A stretch of DNA of 64,000 nt from CAVSLM01 sp963728895 (GCA_963728895.1 CAVSLM010000001.1:62001-126000), one strand, 5' to 3'. Positions 44,695 to 52,920 are shown, numbered from the stretch's first letter. The notes: generated from the letters alone by a model not told the origin. Numbers and translations are program-made.

Positions 44695-46290
44695 TCAGGG
44701 CAGCTGGCGGTAGGCGGGCAGGGTCAGGAACTCGACGAACTGCGGATCTTCGACGACATCCGTCAGCAGCGCGGCGGCGGTACGGTAGTGGCCCTGAGTC
44801 TGTGGGTCCGGGGCGGCCAGCCGGTCCAGCTCGGCTTCCAGCAGGTCGTGCACCATGGACCTGGTGACCCGGCGACCGTCCTCGAGCACGCCGCCCGGGT
44901 GGTGAATCCACTGCCAGAGCTGGGCGCGGGCAATCTCGGCGGTGGCGGCATCCTCCATCAGGTGGTTGATGGGGACGGCTCCACGACCGCCCAGCCAGGC
45001 CGCCAGGTAATGCAGGGCAGCGCTGACGTTTCCCGCCACACCGGCCGCCGTGATGGTGCCGGTGGGCACCTGCAGGAGATCGGCAGCGGTGACCCGCAGA
45101 TCTGCGTGCAGGCGCTGGAGCTGGCAGCACCCGGGCATGTGGCGATCGAACACCTCCATGGCCACCGGCACCAGGCCCGGGTGGGCGACCCAGGTGCCGT
45201 CGTGTCCGTCGCCCGCCTCCCGTTCCTTGTCCGCCCGCACCTTTTCGAAGGCGATGGCGTTGGCCTGCGGGTCGTCTTTCACCGGGATCTGCGCCGCCAT
45301 CCCGCCGATGGCATAGGCGGCGCGGCGATGGCAAGTCTGGACCAGGAGCCGGGAGTAGCTGCGCAGGAAATGGGTGCTCATGGTCACTTGGGCGCGGTCC
45401 GGCAGCAGGAATTCCGGTCGAGAGTGAAACTTCTTGATGAAGCTGAAGATGTAATCCCAGCGCCCGCAGTTCAGTCCGGTGACGTGCTCCCGCAGCTCGT
45501 GGAGGATTTCGTGCATCTCGAATACGGCCGGAATGGTCTCGATGAGCACGGTGGCCTTGATGCTGCCGCGGGGAATGCGCAGGGCCTCCTCGGCATGGAG
45601 GAACACGCTGTTCCACAGCCGTGCCTCCATGTGGCCCTCCAGCTTGGGCAGGTAGAGGTAGGGACCGCTGCCGTGCTCCAGCAGATGATGGGCATTGATG
45701 AACAGGAACAGCCCGAAGTCGAACAGGGACGCCGGTATGGGCTTTCCGTGCACCAGGAAATGTTTCTCCGCCAGATGCCAGCCCCGCGGCCGCACCACCA
45801 GGGTGGCCGTCTCACGGTTCAAGCGGTAGTGCCTGCCCTCGGGCGAGACCCAGGAGATGGTGCGCCGCACCGCGTCGTGGACGTTCTGCTGGCCGTCGAG
45901 GGTGCCTTCCCAGGTGGGCGAATGGGCGTCCTCGAAATCCGCCATGAACACCTTGGCGCCACTGTTGAGGGCGTTGATCATCATCTTGCGGTCCACCGGT
46001 CCGGTGATCTCGACCCGGCGGTCGCGCAGATCCTTGGGCACCGGCGCCACCCACCAGGTCGAGTCCCGGATGATGCGGGATTCGGGCAGGAAATCCGGCA
46101 GCTCACCTGCATTCAGGCGGGCCTGGCGCTCTTGCCGCGCCTGAAGCAGCCCTTGCACCCGGGGGGCGAAGCACTCGTGCAGATCGACCAGAAACTCACA
46201 GGCGGCCGGCGAGAGCAGGTGCTCGAAGCCCGTGCATGGCAGGGTGATGTCGTACGACGGCGGAGCGTGGCGGACGGTTCGTGTGGTCAT
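44695..46290 (-). CDS. aceB: Malate synthase A
   Basis: Condenses glyoxylate and acetyl-CoA to malate. The 531-residue isoform A enzyme contains the family signature KDDPQANAIAFEKVRADKER (about 341), DGTWVAHPGLVPVAMEVFD (about 370), the metal/catalytic GHMEARLWNSVFLHAEEALRIP-type region, and the N-terminal FMADFEDAHSPTW segment. Start is ATG 46290; the frame continues to 46320 but the shorter start fits the family. It is first in the aceBAK operon, which is divergent from a LysR-type regulator. Confidence 0.97.
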   Translation of the reverse strand: MTTRTVRHAPPSYDITLPCTGFEHLLSPAACEFLVDLHECFAPRVQGLLQARQERQARLNAGELPDFLPESRIIRDSTWWVAPVPKDLRDRRVEITGPVDRKMMINALNSGAKVFMADFEDAHSPTWEGTLDGQQNVHDAVRRTISWVSPEGRHYRLNRETATLVVRPRGWHLAEKHFLVHGKPIPASLFDFGLFLFINAHHLLEHGSGPYLYLPKLEGHMEARLWNSVFLHAEEALRIPRGSIKATVLIETIPAVFEMHEILHELREHVTGLNCGRWDYIFSFIKKFHSRPEFLLPDRAQVTMSTHFLRSYSRLLVQTCHRRAAYAIGGMAAQIPVKDDPQANAIAFEKVRADKEREAGDGHDGTWVAHPGLVPVAMEVFDRHMPGCCQLQRLHADLRVTAADLLQVPTGTITAAGVAGNVSAALHYLAAWLGGRGAVPINHLMEDAATAEIARAQLWQWIHHPGGVLEDGRRVTRSMVHDLLEAELDRLAAPDPQTQGHYRTAAALLTDVVEDPQFVEFLTLPAYRQLP

Positions 46291-46325
46291 GGTCCGGTCT
46301 CCCGCGGTGGCCCATGGCACACAGA

Positions 46326-46368
46326 CTAATATTGGTCCACTATTAGACTAGGCTATTTACCTAATAGT
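46326..46368. promoter_or_regulatory. Inverted-repeat operator between aceB and the LysR gene
   Basis: In the 106-base divergent gap, half-sites CTAATA (46326-46331), TATTAG (46341-46346) and CTAATA (46361-46366) alternate in orientation: CTAATA-N9-TATTAG and, extended, ACTATTAG-N14-CTAATAGT. Two overlapping palindromes with this spacing in an AT-rich gap are what a LysR-type regulator and its inducer site would look like. Confidence 0.6.
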
Positions 46369-46396
46369 AAGTATTGTCTGTATTGATACTCGAGCC

Positions 46397-47410
46397 ATGC
46401 ACCCGGATACTCGCAAGCCCTCTCCCCCCGGCCGGCTTCGCCAGCTGCGGGCCTTCTGTCACGCCGCCCAGACCGGGAGCATCTCCAAGGCGGCGGACAG
46501 GCTGTGCGTGAGCCAGCCCTCCGTGTCGCAGATGATCCGCGGTCTGGAGAACGGTCTCGGAACGCTGCTGTTCGAGCGTCACGGTCCTCGTATCCAGCTT
46601 ACCGAGGCGGGCCAGGTATTCCTGGAGACGGTCCTGCCGATCGTGGAGTCGGTGGACAATCTGCCCGAGGCGTTTCGGGAGCGCATGGGGCAGGTCACGT
46701 CAGGCAACCTCGACATCGCGGCCGGGGAGTCGACCATCCTCTACCTGCTGGCCGACTTCGTCAGCCGCTACCGCAAGCACTACCCCGAGGTGCATCTGCA
46801 TCTGCACAATGTCACCGGGCGCGACGGGCTCGCCATGCTGCGGGCGGGCGACGTCGACCTGGCCGTGGGCTCGATGCTCGAGACGCCCGAGGACATCAGC
46901 TATGTGCCCATCTTCAGCTACGACCCGGTGCTCATCACCAGCGCCCACCATGCGCTCGCCGGCCGAGAGCAGGTGACGCTGGAGGAAGTGAGCCGCTGTG
47001 GCCTCATCCTGCCGCCGCGCCACCTCAGCACCTCCCACATCGTGGACCTGGTGTTCCGGCAGCACGGACTGAGCTACAAGGTCGTCCTGGAGGCGGGTGG
47101 CTGGGAGGTGATCAAGCGCTTCGTCGAGCTGGGTCTGGGGGTGTCCATCGTCACCAGCATCTGCCTCACGGGCCGGGAGCGTCTGGCCGCCGTCGCGCTC
47201 AACGACTACTTCCCCCAGCGCAGCTATGGTGTGGTGATGCGCCGCGGCAAACAGCTCAGTCCGCAGGCGCGACGCTTCGTCGAGCTCATGGATCCCCAGT
47301 ACGATGGCCCCGGCGAGGAGGTCCCGTCCGGGCGTGCCATCGGCGGCCGCCGGGCGATCCGGCGGCGGCCGTCCATGGACTTCACCGGGGAGGATGCTGC
47401 GCTGGGCTGA
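46397..47410 (+). CDS. LysR-type regulator, CysB-like, divergent to aceBAK
   Basis: A 337-residue LysR family protein: winged HTH at residues 12-72 (LRQLRAFCHAAQTGSISKAADRLCVSQPSVSQMIRGLE) and an effector-binding domain (about 95-300, GNLDIAAGESTILYLLADFV, GRDGLAMLRAGDVDLAVGSM). The closest style is the CysB-like group, so the effector could be an organic acid or sulfur compound. Glyoxylate-shunt control in enterics is by IclR; a LysR protein divergent from aceB is therefore of interest. The tail after residue 305 is Arg/Pro-rich and probably disordered. Confidence 0.88.
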   Translation: MHPDTRKPSPPGRLRQLRAFCHAAQTGSISKAADRLCVSQPSVSQMIRGLENGLGTLLFERHGPRIQLTEAGQVFLETVLPIVESVDNLPEAFRERMGQVTSGNLDIAAGESTILYLLADFVSRYRKHYPEVHLHLHNVTGRDGLAMLRAGDVDLAVGSMLETPEDISYVPIFSYDPVLITSAHHALAGREQVTLEEVSRCGLILPPRHLSTSHIVDLVFRQHGLSYKVVLEAGGWEVIKRFVELGLGVSIVTSICLTGRERLAAVALNDYFPQRSYGVVMRRGKQLSPQARRFVELMDPQYDGPGEEVPSGRAIGGRRAIRRRPSMDFTGEDAALG

Positions 47411-47634
47411 GCAGCGGACTGCGATCGATGGAGGATGCTGCCGAGCGCAGCGAAGCGCACCGTCCCATCCTCGGCGTGATGGATCAGGTGGCGCATTCCA
47501 CCCGGCGGGGGCCATTCGTGATACTTGTTTCACTGCGGGACAAGGATCGGGATCCAAATTCAGATCGGGAGCAAAGCGATCCGGAGGGAAGGTTTGGGGG
47601 GTTCCGCCATTGAGCGATGGCGTGATAGCGTGGT

Positions 47635-47829
47635 TCAGAACCCCTTCCGCAATCCCGCCTGTTTTAGAACTCCATTGGCCGTGTGACGGGACTTGATTTT
47701 ACCATCGACAGTGAAGTAGCGCTGAGATATGGGGCTGTACCATATCTCGTGGTCGCCCTTTCCTTTCCGATCGAAGTAGCAGCCGGCTTCCTTCAGTTGA
47801 CGTTTGAGCGCTGGCGCGAAATCCGCCAC
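47635..47829 (-). CDS. hicA: HicA-type toxin (mRNA interferase)
   Basis: A 64-residue double-stranded-RNA-binding-fold protein: MADFAPALKRQLKEAG, the conserved catalytic His in GDHEIWYSP, and HTANGVLKQAGL at the end. HicA toxins cleave mRNA during translation. The GTG start is three bases after the stop of the upstream antitoxin gene, typical of a coupled pair. Antitoxin first, toxin second. Confidence 0.85.
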   Translation of the reverse strand: MADFAPALKRQLKEAGCYFDRKGKGDHEIWYSPISQRYFTVDGKIKSRHTANGVLKQAGLRKGF

Positions 47830-47832
47830 CTG

Positions 47833-48081
47833 CTAGCAGGCCCTATCGAGCTTCGCTGTCGCGTCCAGTTCAGTTGTCAAATGAAAGGGAATCTCCGTTT
47901 CCGCATAGTTGCTTAGAAGACCGTTAGCGTTCAGAAGCTCAGGGATAAGGCATTGCAGTTTCTTCACCAACTCGTTGCAAGTTTCGGCCTCCGTGACCAA
48001 GCCGGGAACATCGTCGCTGCTCGCTACCCATACCCCTGCCTCGGCATCCCATTCGGCCTTAACCGTGATAGGTTTGGGCAT
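47833..48081 (-). CDS. HicB-like antitoxin (DUF1902)
   Basis: An 82-residue protein with the HicB/DUF1902 fold: ITVKAEWDAEAGVWVASSDDVPGLVTEAETCNELVKKLQCLIPELL. It lacks a C-terminal DNA-binding HTH that many HicB proteins have, so autoregulation would need another factor or DUF1902-type binding. It has a TTGGAGCG ribosome binding site and lies directly upstream of the toxin. Confidence 0.82.
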   Translation of the reverse strand: MPKPITVKAEWDAEAGVWVASSDDVPGLVTEAETCNELVKKLQCLIPELLNANGLLSNYAETEIPFHLTTELDATAKLDRAC

Positions 48082-48795
48082 TGTCGCGCTCCAAATGGAT
48101 CATGTAACTTTGCTGACACGCAATCGCGGTTTAGCGGTTGGCACAACCGCGCCCTGAGCGAATATTGCCGCACTATAGATGCATTCAGCAAAGAACATAC
48201 CATTCACTGTAAAGTGACAACTTTCAAGTTCCTAATTAAACATGCTATTTTGACCAACACGATTGTGTAAAGGCTGTCGACATCGGGGTGACTCCAACCA
48301 ATCCACGCGAAGCGGTGCGTTGGACCGAACGGCGACTCCTGACGACTTGGCAGCATCAGTGGCAAGACTGTGATCCGCCTGGGTGAGGTGCTGCCGGAGG
48401 CGATGGCCCGACGGGCCGACCCACCGGAGAGGATGTTCACCATGGCCGACCTGATGGACCGCTGCATGTTCCGGTCGCTCCGCTGCAAGCTGCAAGCACC
48501 ACCGACGCAACGCATGCCTTGAACTTCAGGGCCGAGAAGGGCGGTAGCCGCCTTTATTGGACTGATCCAACGTGCAGTGCTCTCAAGAGTGCGCATCTGC
48601 TCTTCATTGCAGGCTATTCCAGCGCCGAAGGCGGCAAAGCACGGCCGGTGGGATCATCAATCCCATAGCCCGCCATCGTCGTGATCGGCTCCGTCTGGTT
48701 ACTGACCCCTGGGTGGCATTCCGGCTGCGAAACAACGCCGGCGGTGCCTGAGAAACTCAACTAGTACCCCGTCAGAAAAGTCTTTCCGCATGGTC
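48082..48795. other. Intergenic region between HicAB and transposase remnants
   Basis: About 700 bases with locally lower GC (48120-48270). A plus-strand frame at about 48364-48522 (VIRLGEVLPEAMARRADPPE) reads a little like coding sequence but has no start signal or family. No gene called. Confidence 0.35.
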
Positions 48796-49477
48796 TCACT
48801 GTTGATACCCCATGCTCTTGCGCGCTTTGGCCTTGGTGAAGCGCCATTGGATCACCTGCCGGTGTTTGTTCGCCGCTTTGTTCCAGGCGGCAGTCTTTCT
48901 CCTCAGAGTCTGCAAGTCCCCGACGCGGCCATCGCCCAGGCACTGTCTGGAGTACATGCCGATGGCAATCTCCGCCTGGTTGAGCCAACTGGCGTGCACC
49001 GGCGTGTGGTGAATGTCAAATCGATCCCAGACCTTCTTCGCCATCTCTTCGCCCAGGTGCTGTTGCAGCATCTCACGACTGTGGGTGGAGAGATTGTCCA
49101 TCACCAGCGTGATCTTCTCGGCCGAGGCATACTGGTGCGCAAGTTCGCTCAGGAAGATGGAGAACTCCAGCCCGTCACGTGACTCGGTCACCTTGTTGAT
49201 ATAGACACCTGCCTTCGGCTCCACCGCACAGAACACGTTCGCACTGCCTCCGCGCACATATTCATAGTCCTTGAGCGTGACCTCGCCCGCGCCGCGCGGG
49301 GCCAGTCGGGGGGCTTATCCGCAATCAGCGCCACCGGCTTCTCATCCACGCAGATCACCGGGCGCTCGGGGCGATACGGGCGCTCATAGACATCCAGGAC
49401 ATCCTCCATCCGCCGGATGTACTCTTCATCCAACTGCCCGATGCACCACATCTTCTCCTGCCAGGGCTTCAGTGAGG
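48796..49477 (-). pseudogene. IS630-family transposase remnant (N-terminus deleted, frameshifted)
   Basis: The C-terminal two thirds of an IS630-type DDE transposase. The 5' part is cut at 49477 by the IS3-family element; the visible sequence starts KPWQEKMWCIGQLDEEYIRRM and continues VICVDEKPVALIADK, then changes frame in a run of six G (49308-49313) to PRLAPRGAGEVTLKDYEYV and runs to the stop at 48796, including LVMDNLSTH and HTPVHASWLNQAEIAIG with the expected second and third acidic residues. No N-terminal part is found on the other side of the IS3 element, so the insertion was accompanied by deletion. Confidence 0.88.
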
Positions 49478-50375
49478 TGGACCCCGATCGCTGGACAGGG
49501 ATCTTAGGATCCGTCGTAAGGAGTTGAGGGCGGTGCGTGGTTTCCTCAGTGCAGGTCGGGTCGGGCAGTGACGCCCAGTGAACCTCAGCGGGCGTGTGGC
49601 CATTGAGGGCACTGTGCGGACGCTCATGATTGTAGAACAGAAAGTACTGCGTCAAGCCCTGATTGAGTTCCGGAACGCTTTGGTAGTCGCGCAGGTAAAG
49701 GTCTTCGTATTTCACCGTGCGCCAGAGGCGCTCGATGAAGACGTTATCCAATGCCCGACCACGGCCGTCCATGCTGATCAGGATCTGCTGCTCCTTGAGC
49801 CGTTCGGTGAATTCGGCACTGGTGAACTGGGCGCCTTGGTCGGTGTTGAAGACACAAGGTTGCTGGTCGAGCAAGGCGGCATCGAGCGCCTCCAGGCAGA
49901 AGCCGGTATCGAGGGTGTTCGACAGCCGCCAGGCGAGTACGTAGCGACTGTACCAGTCGATGATGGCGACGAGATACAGGAAGCCGACCGGCATTGGCAC
50001 GTAGGTGATGTCGGTGGACCACACGAGATTGGAATGCGCGAGCTGCATGTGCTCGATGAGGTAGGGGTAGACTGGATGCTTGGGATGCGCACGGCTCGTG
50101 TGCGGCCCTGGGACGGCGCCCTGCAGGTCCATGAGCCGCATCAGACGCTGGACCCGCTTGCGGTTCACGCAGTGGCCCTGGCGGCGCAGCCAGAGCGTCA
50201 TTTGGCGGCTGCCGAAGAAGGGCGTCTTGAGATATTGCGTATCGATGAGCCGCATCAGAGCCAGGTTCTGCGGCGACTCGCCGGCCGGGGAGAAGTAGTA
50301 GCTCGAATGCGGCAGGTCGAGCAGCTGGCACTGGCGGGTGACGGCGAGCGTGGGATGGCCAGACTCGATCAACAT
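49188..50375 (-). CDS. IS3-family transposase OrfB, reading through into flanking DNA
   Basis: A DDE integrase of the IS3 family: MLIESGHPTLAVTRQCQLL (start), WSTDITYVPM, FNTDQGAQFTS and DNVFIERLWRTVKYE give the catalytic Asp-Asp-Glu. The frame has no stop before the element's left inverted repeat at 49478-49499, so it reads on about 96 codons into the IS630 remnant; the native end is probably near residue 300. The ATG at 50375 has its own GGGAGG ribosome binding site. Confidence 0.9.
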   Translation of the reverse strand: MLIESGHPTLAVTRQCQLLDLPHSSYYFSPAGESPQNLALMRLIDTQYLKTPFFGSRQMTLWLRRQGHCVNRKRVQRLMRLMDLQGAVPGPHTSRAHPKHPVYPYLIEHMQLAHSNLVWSTDITYVPMPVGFLYLVAIIDWYSRYVLAWRLSNTLDTGFCLEALDAALLDQQPCVFNTDQGAQFTSAEFTERLKEQQILISMDGRGRALDNVFIERLWRTVKYEDLYLRDYQSVPELNQGLTQYFLFYNHERPHSALNGHTPAEVHWASLPDPTCTEETTHRPQLLTTDPKIPVQRSGSTSLKPWQEKMWCIGQLDEEYIRRMEDVLDVYERPYRPERPVICVDEKPVALIADKPPDWPRAARARSRSRTMNMCAEAVRTCSVRWSRRQVSISTR

Positions 50376-50750
50376 GGCCTTAGCCTCCCTTGAGTGTGGC
50401 AGACTTTTTTTTGAGCCAATCGAGCTCCATCTTCAGGCGCCCGATCTCTTGGTACAGCGGTGCGGTGAGCTCCTCCGCGCCGCGCTGCTCATGGCCCACC
50501 TCGGGACCGAAGAGTTCGGGCAGATGATCAAGTGCCTGACGCTTCCACTGGCTGATCTGTGTTGGATGGACCTGGTACTCGCTGGCGAGTTGTGCGGTGG
50601 TCTTCAGGCCGCGAATCGCCTCAAGGGCAATGCGAGCTTTGAACTCGGCGCTGTGACGCTTACGGGGTCTGGACATGGTCGAAGGCTCCTGTCGAGTGAC
50701 ATCGTGCCCCCAACCCCTTACTTATCCACCTGTCCAGGAAAAGGGGTCCA
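49478..50750 (-). mobile_element. IS3-family insertion sequence, complete
   Basis: A 1,273-bp element bounded by 22-bp inverted repeats at 49478-49499 and 50729-50750 (outer TGGACCCC, inner CTGGACAGG; 18 of 22 match). It carries orfA and orfB on the minus strand. The flanking bases (GAGG left, CTTC right) are not direct repeats, so no target duplication is visible. The left side interrupts an IS630 transposase remnant. Confidence 0.95.
50380..50676 (-). CDS. IS3-family transposase OrfA
   Basis: A 98-residue HTH protein: RKRHSAEFKARIALEAIRGLKTTAQLASEYQVHPTQISQWK is the DNA-binding domain, followed by a leucine-zipper-like helix (IGRLKMELDWLKKKSA). Its end holds an A8 run (50405-50412) that would be the slippery site, but orfB is in the +1 frame relative to orfA, not -1, and a -1 shift hits a stop soon after. 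orfB therefore seems to be translated from its own start. Confidence 0.9.
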   Translation of the reverse strand: MSRPRKRHSAEFKARIALEAIRGLKTTAQLASEYQVHPTQISQWKRQALDHLPELFGPEVGHEQRGAEELTAPLYQEIGRLKMELDWLKKKSATLKGG

Positions 50751-51080
50751 CTTCTGTCGGCGTGGCATCCTGCCCAACTGATGCTCACCACGCCTGTTTG
50801 GTAGGCGACAATGCATATGAGCCGATATCGATTACCCTTCACATTGAAGATGACTCGATTCCCCGCCAGAAAGCTGGCGCTCTGATGAAAGTTCCCAAAA
50901 CGGGAACCTCGAATCTGGTGTAAGGGTTGGGAACTGTGAAGAAAGAAGTTGGCGCCGGGAAGACCGCTCGGGGGAGCGGCCCACTGGGGAGCTGGGAAGG
51001 GCGGCGGCGCCGCGCTTGCCGCATGCCTCGGGTAGCTGGAATAGACAGCGCGCCATATTGTCAGGCGCGACTTATTGAGT
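50751..51080. other. Intergenic sequence between the IS3 element and tRNA-Lys
   Basis: About 330 bases with no gene. Several short frames on both strands lack ribosome binding sites and family resemblance. I looked for a second copy of the tRNA 3' end here and to the left and did not find one by eye. Confidence 0.3.
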
Positions 51081-51156
51081 TGGTGGGCCGTGTGCGATTC
51101 GAACGCACGACCATCGGATTAAAAGTCCGGTGCTCTACCAGCTGAGCTAACGGCCC
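51081..51156 (-). tRNA. tRNA-Lys (anticodon TTT)
   Basis: Read on the minus strand from 51156: a seven-base acceptor stem GGGCCGT/ACGGCCC, D-arm with AGCTCAGCTGGTAGAGC, anticodon loop CTTTTAA (anticodon TTT) in the stem CCGGA/TCCGA-type arm, T-arm with GTTCGAATC, and an encoded CCA at the 3' end (51081-51083). Its 3' end faces the IS- and HicAB-containing segment, so this is a candidate integration site. Confidence 0.97.
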
Positions 51157-51578
51157 GTCTTGAGGTTGGGGATGATACCCCGTGGCCGGGGGAAGGACAA
51201 AGCCGCGGCTCGGGCACTCGGCGGACCGTTGCGTCTTTTGGGGTATATGGTAGCGATACGCAGCGGCCGGTGGCGCCGGTGCGCCGCAGGACCGCGGCGC
51301 GCAGCCCTGCGGTCGAGCGTGCCAATGATGGGACCACCGGCATCGCTCCCCTACGTGGAGAGATGGACACCGATCCTTGACGGCGAGATGACCAGCTGAT
51401 GGGCGCCGTCCGCGAGAGCGCGATCTGCCTGCTGAAACACAACCTGCGAACCGGCCTGGTCGTTGCCTGTGCGTCGCTCCCTGCAGGGTGAACGCGCCGC
51501 GATCGAAGGGCGCCGGCCGATCGACCGGCACTCAACGGCGTTCCGCTGCTTCGCTCAGTGCAACACGTGGTCCAGCTT
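51157..51578. other. Intergenic gap with a REP-like palindrome
   Basis: About 420 bases, no gene. GCGGCGCGCAGCCCTGCGG and GGCGCCGGTGCGCCGCAGGA (about 51269-51312) resemble the REP-like units in the 32-33 kb gaps, more degenerate. Confidence 0.4.
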
Positions 51579-51800
51579 TCAGTACACCACCGACCCGCTC
51601 TCGATGTCCTGCTTGCGCTTCAGGTATTCTTGTTTGCTGATATTGCCGGCCTTGTAGTCGTTGTCGAGTTTGTCCAGTTGTTGCTTGTTGGTGTACTCGT
51701 AGCCACCGGCCGCAGCCGCGCCACCGGCGAGTGCCGCGCAGCCGCTCACGACCGGCGTGATGATCAGGCATGCTGCCATGGATAGAGCCCGTATGTTCAT
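51579..51800 (-). CDS. Small SHOCT-like lipoprotein
   Basis: A 73-residue protein: lipoprotein signal (AACLIITPVVSGCAAL, Cys about 21), a glycine/alanine-rich stretch, and a C-terminal SHOCT-like helix (QQLDKLDNDYKAGNISKQEYLKRKQDIES). The ribosome binding site GGAGAAAG is strong. Function is unknown; such proteins are often envelope-associated. Confidence 0.78.
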   Translation of the reverse strand: MNIRALSMAACLIITPVVSGCAALAGGAAAAGGYEYTNKQQLDKLDNDYKAGNISKQEYLKRKQDIESGSVVY

Positions 51801-52241
51801 GATGTCTTTCTCCTGGCGGCGAAATCGCCTCCGGATGGGGACGAAGTGCCTCTGTCTCGTGAGTGGCCTACTCCCGGCGTCCGCGGCGTCCCTTCCGCGG
51901 ACGCAGCCCCTTTCCCATCACATGCGTCCTCGACCTTCCTTGACCATGACGCGTGCGATGGCCTTCTGCCCCACTTCGGCCGCGAGGACGCTGCGCTCGC
52001 CCTGCCGTTGTACGGACTTGAATGAAGTCTGGTCGAGCTTCCAGGAACCGCAATTGGGGTTTTTCACCGTTGCGCTACGGGATTCCCCGAAGCGGGCTCA
52101 CTTTGATTCCGCTCCGCAACGTTGCCGGCGCTGACGCACCCGTTCGAAAGCGGATGGTGCGGTTCCGCGATGGTCGGGATAAAAAGGGGTGAAATGGCGC
52201 AGCGGCGTGCGGGAGAAAACACCGCCGCACGCTCGGAGCGT
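51801..52241. other. Intergenic region with one possible small gene
   Basis: About 440 bases. Apart from the candidate small gene at 51918-52067 on the minus strand, listed separately, nothing was recognised. Confidence 0.35.
51918..52067 (-). CDS. Candidate 49-residue small protein
   Basis: A GTG-started frame (52067 to the stop at 51918) encoding MKNPNCGSWKLDQTSFKSVQ and continuing RQGERSVLAAEVGQKAIARV. The amino-acid mix (normal Lys, Glu, Val, Ile) differs from the Arg/Pro/Ser-rich shadows around it, which is why I call it, but there is no obvious ribosome binding site and no family. Moderate to low confidence. Confidence 0.35.
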   Translation of the reverse strand: MKNPNCGSWKLDQTSFKSVQRQGERSVLAAEVGQKAIARVMVKEGRGRM

Positions 52242-52745
52242 TCATAGGTGGACAGCCGTGAGGCGTTTGGTCAGCAGTGCGAGCGCGAGACCGAGCTGGT
52301 CGGAAATCGAGACGGTCATCGGGGCATGTGTCGTGGGGTCACCGCACAGGGAGAGCAGCTCGCGCAGTTGCGGGCGCGGCGCAGCCGTCGCTTCATCGCC
52401 GGTCGCGGCTTGCCGGGCGATGCTTTCGCTCAGGGCGCGCGCAAGTCGCAGTGCGCGGTACAGCGCGGCGTCGATCAGTCCCAGGCCGTAGGCGACCTTG
52501 ATTCTCGACTCCCAGGAGCCCAACGGTGCTCCGTCCCAGAGCAACTCGTCGAGCCGGGATCCGCGCGTGGTCAGGCGGTACTCCAGCAGCCGGTACAGCA
52601 GCATGTCGAGTTGTGCGACCGACACCAGGATCGCTTCGGGTCCCGCGACCCGATCGCCGGGTCCGACGGTTGGCGGTGGCTGTTCTCCTGAGCCCGTTTC
52701 TTCCAGCGCGCCATCCTCCCAGCCCGAATGGGGCGGCACTGCCAT
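52242..52745 (-). CDS. MltR-like/DUF4145-type protein
   Basis: A 167-residue protein whose centre, TRGSRLDELLWDGAPLGSWESRIKVAYGLGLIDAALYRAL, matches the pattern of the MltR (mannitol operon repressor) family core, which is all-helical and lacks a classic DNA-binding domain. N-terminal 45 residues are low complexity. ATG at 52745 is preferred over 52859 because the upstream extension is Arg/Pro/Cys-rich. No mannitol genes are nearby, so regulation of mtl is not implied. Confidence 0.6.
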   Translation of the reverse strand: MAVPPHSGWEDGALEETGSGEQPPPTVGPGDRVAGPEAILVSVAQLDMLLYRLLEYRLTTRGSRLDELLWDGAPLGSWESRIKVAYGLGLIDAALYRALRLARALSESIARQAATGDEATAAPRPQLRELLSLCGDPTTHAPMTVSISDQLGLALALLTKRLTAVHL

Positions 52746-52920
52746 AGTTGCATCCCTCCTGCAGCGCGGTGAAGCGACCGTTCGGTCCGCAGGTGTATGA
52801 CACACGGCCGTAAGATGATTATGACATGCAATCGGCCGCGTGGGCGCAAGCGGTGGCAAGCACTAATTGCCGAGGATTGCAGTTCCGATCGACGGGTGGG
52901 CTCTCCAGCCGGGCGTCGAC

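Noticed and set aside
47411..47634. Possible small genes between the LysR gene and HicA
   Set aside because: Frames here are short, overlap the LysR tail or lack start signals.
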